From Paramuribaculum sp. (lineage in GTDB: Bacteria; Bacteroidota; Bacteroidia; Bacteroidales; Muribaculaceae): 7,689 nucleotides of DNA. This document shows positions 7,560 to 7,689 of this stretch, one piece after another (the first letter of the stretch is position 1; the number at the start of each line of letters is the position of its first letter). Under the pieces are notes generated by a model. That model searched no databases. It saw only the letters and a program-made list of their open reading frames with translations, and was not told the DNA's origin. Made by a program: the position numbers and the translations under genes. Location: NCBI GenBank assembly GCA_029062075.1, contig JAIDQW010000380.1:1-7689 (forward strand), read 5' to 3'.

Positions 7560-7591
7560 TGTCTTTTCAGTATGTATTGTAAATTTTTCTG

Positions 7592-7599
7592 CAAATTTA
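7592..7599 (-). promoter_or_regulatory. Probable -7 promoter box of asd
   Basis: On the minus strand TAAATTTG (7599-7592) matches TAnnTTTG and lies 32 bp before the asd ATG, predicting a leader of about 27 nt. The nearest upstream TTTG (7626-7623) is 23 bp away, slightly beyond the usual 19-21 bp, and lies inside the end of metK. The box is half of a 14-bp perfect palindrome (7593-7606). asd could therefore have its own promoter as well as read-through from metK. Confidence 0.5.
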
Positions 7600-7614
7600 T
7601 AAATTTTAGGCGGT

Positions 7615-7689
7615 TCAGAGACCAAATTCCTCTTTTACCTTTTCCACCATATCAAGTTTTTCCCAGGTAAACAGTTCCACTTCCTGTTT
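7615..7689 (-). CDS. metK: Probable S-adenosylmethionine synthetase, C-terminal end only
   Basis: The last 24 codons and a TGA stop (7617-7615) of a gene entering from the right edge are visible. The visible tail includes ELFTWEKLD and ends KEEFGL. This resembles the C-terminus of Bacteroidota MetK (FTWEKLD followed by a charged helix and AFGL-like end), which makes SAM from methionine and ATP. None of the catalytic motifs fall inside the window, so the call rests on this short tail and on its plausible company with asd. It could be another protein ending in a similar helix. Confidence 0.65.
   Translation of the reverse strand, partial: KQEVELFTWEKLDMVEKVKEEFGL

Noticed and set aside
7560..7625. 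22-codon in-frame TTG extension of Asd
   Set aside because: It overlaps the metK stop, runs through the probable asd promoter box, and the Rossmann strand starts exactly at the later ATG.

Overview
The window looks like a chromosomal housekeeping region of a Bacteroidota bacterium, most likely order Bacteroidales. The family is uncertain; Muribaculaceae or a relative would fit. Four things point this way. The proteins read like Bacteroidales S12, S7, EF-G and Asd. Putative promoters carry the Bacteroidota -7 box TAnnTTTG, in one case with a correctly spaced -33 TTTG. Start codons have A-rich upstream sequence and no Shine-Dalgarno. A Bacteroidota-type GlmU-like protein is present. I see no mobile element, CRISPR array, tRNA or rRNA, and no sign of recent transfer.

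Positions 1-2965 hold the str operon on the minus strand: promoter, a leader of about 138 nt, rpsL (S12), a 175-bp spacer with a clear RNA hairpin, rpsG (S7), a 40-bp spacer, and fusA (EF-G). fusA runs off the left edge after 579 codons. These genes encode the decoding-centre protein, a small-subunit head assembly protein and the translocase. Positions 2815-3149 form a 335-bp divergent control region. From it a single plus-strand gene (3150-4319) is read, encoding a GlmU-like nucleotidyltransferase / left-handed beta-helix protein probably involved in UDP-GlcNAc or a related nucleotide sugar.

That gene converges on a minus-strand cluster, with an inverted repeat (4340-4361) between the stop codons. 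Read in transcription order from the right edge, the cluster is the last 24 codons of a probable metK (SAM synthetase), asd (aspartate-semialdehyde dehydrogenase), and 12 bp later a CPA2-type cation:proton antiporter with a C-terminal universal-stress-protein-like region. asd and metK both belong to the aspartate-methionine-SAM route. asd also feeds lysine/diaminopimelate and threonine synthesis. The antiporter is probably co-transcribed with asd.

I found no convincing new multi-gene system. The points most worth a second look are the hairpin in the rpsG leader, the antiporter helix that lacks the usual acidic ion-binding residue, its degenerate USP nucleotide motif, and the separation of the str operon from rpoBC.
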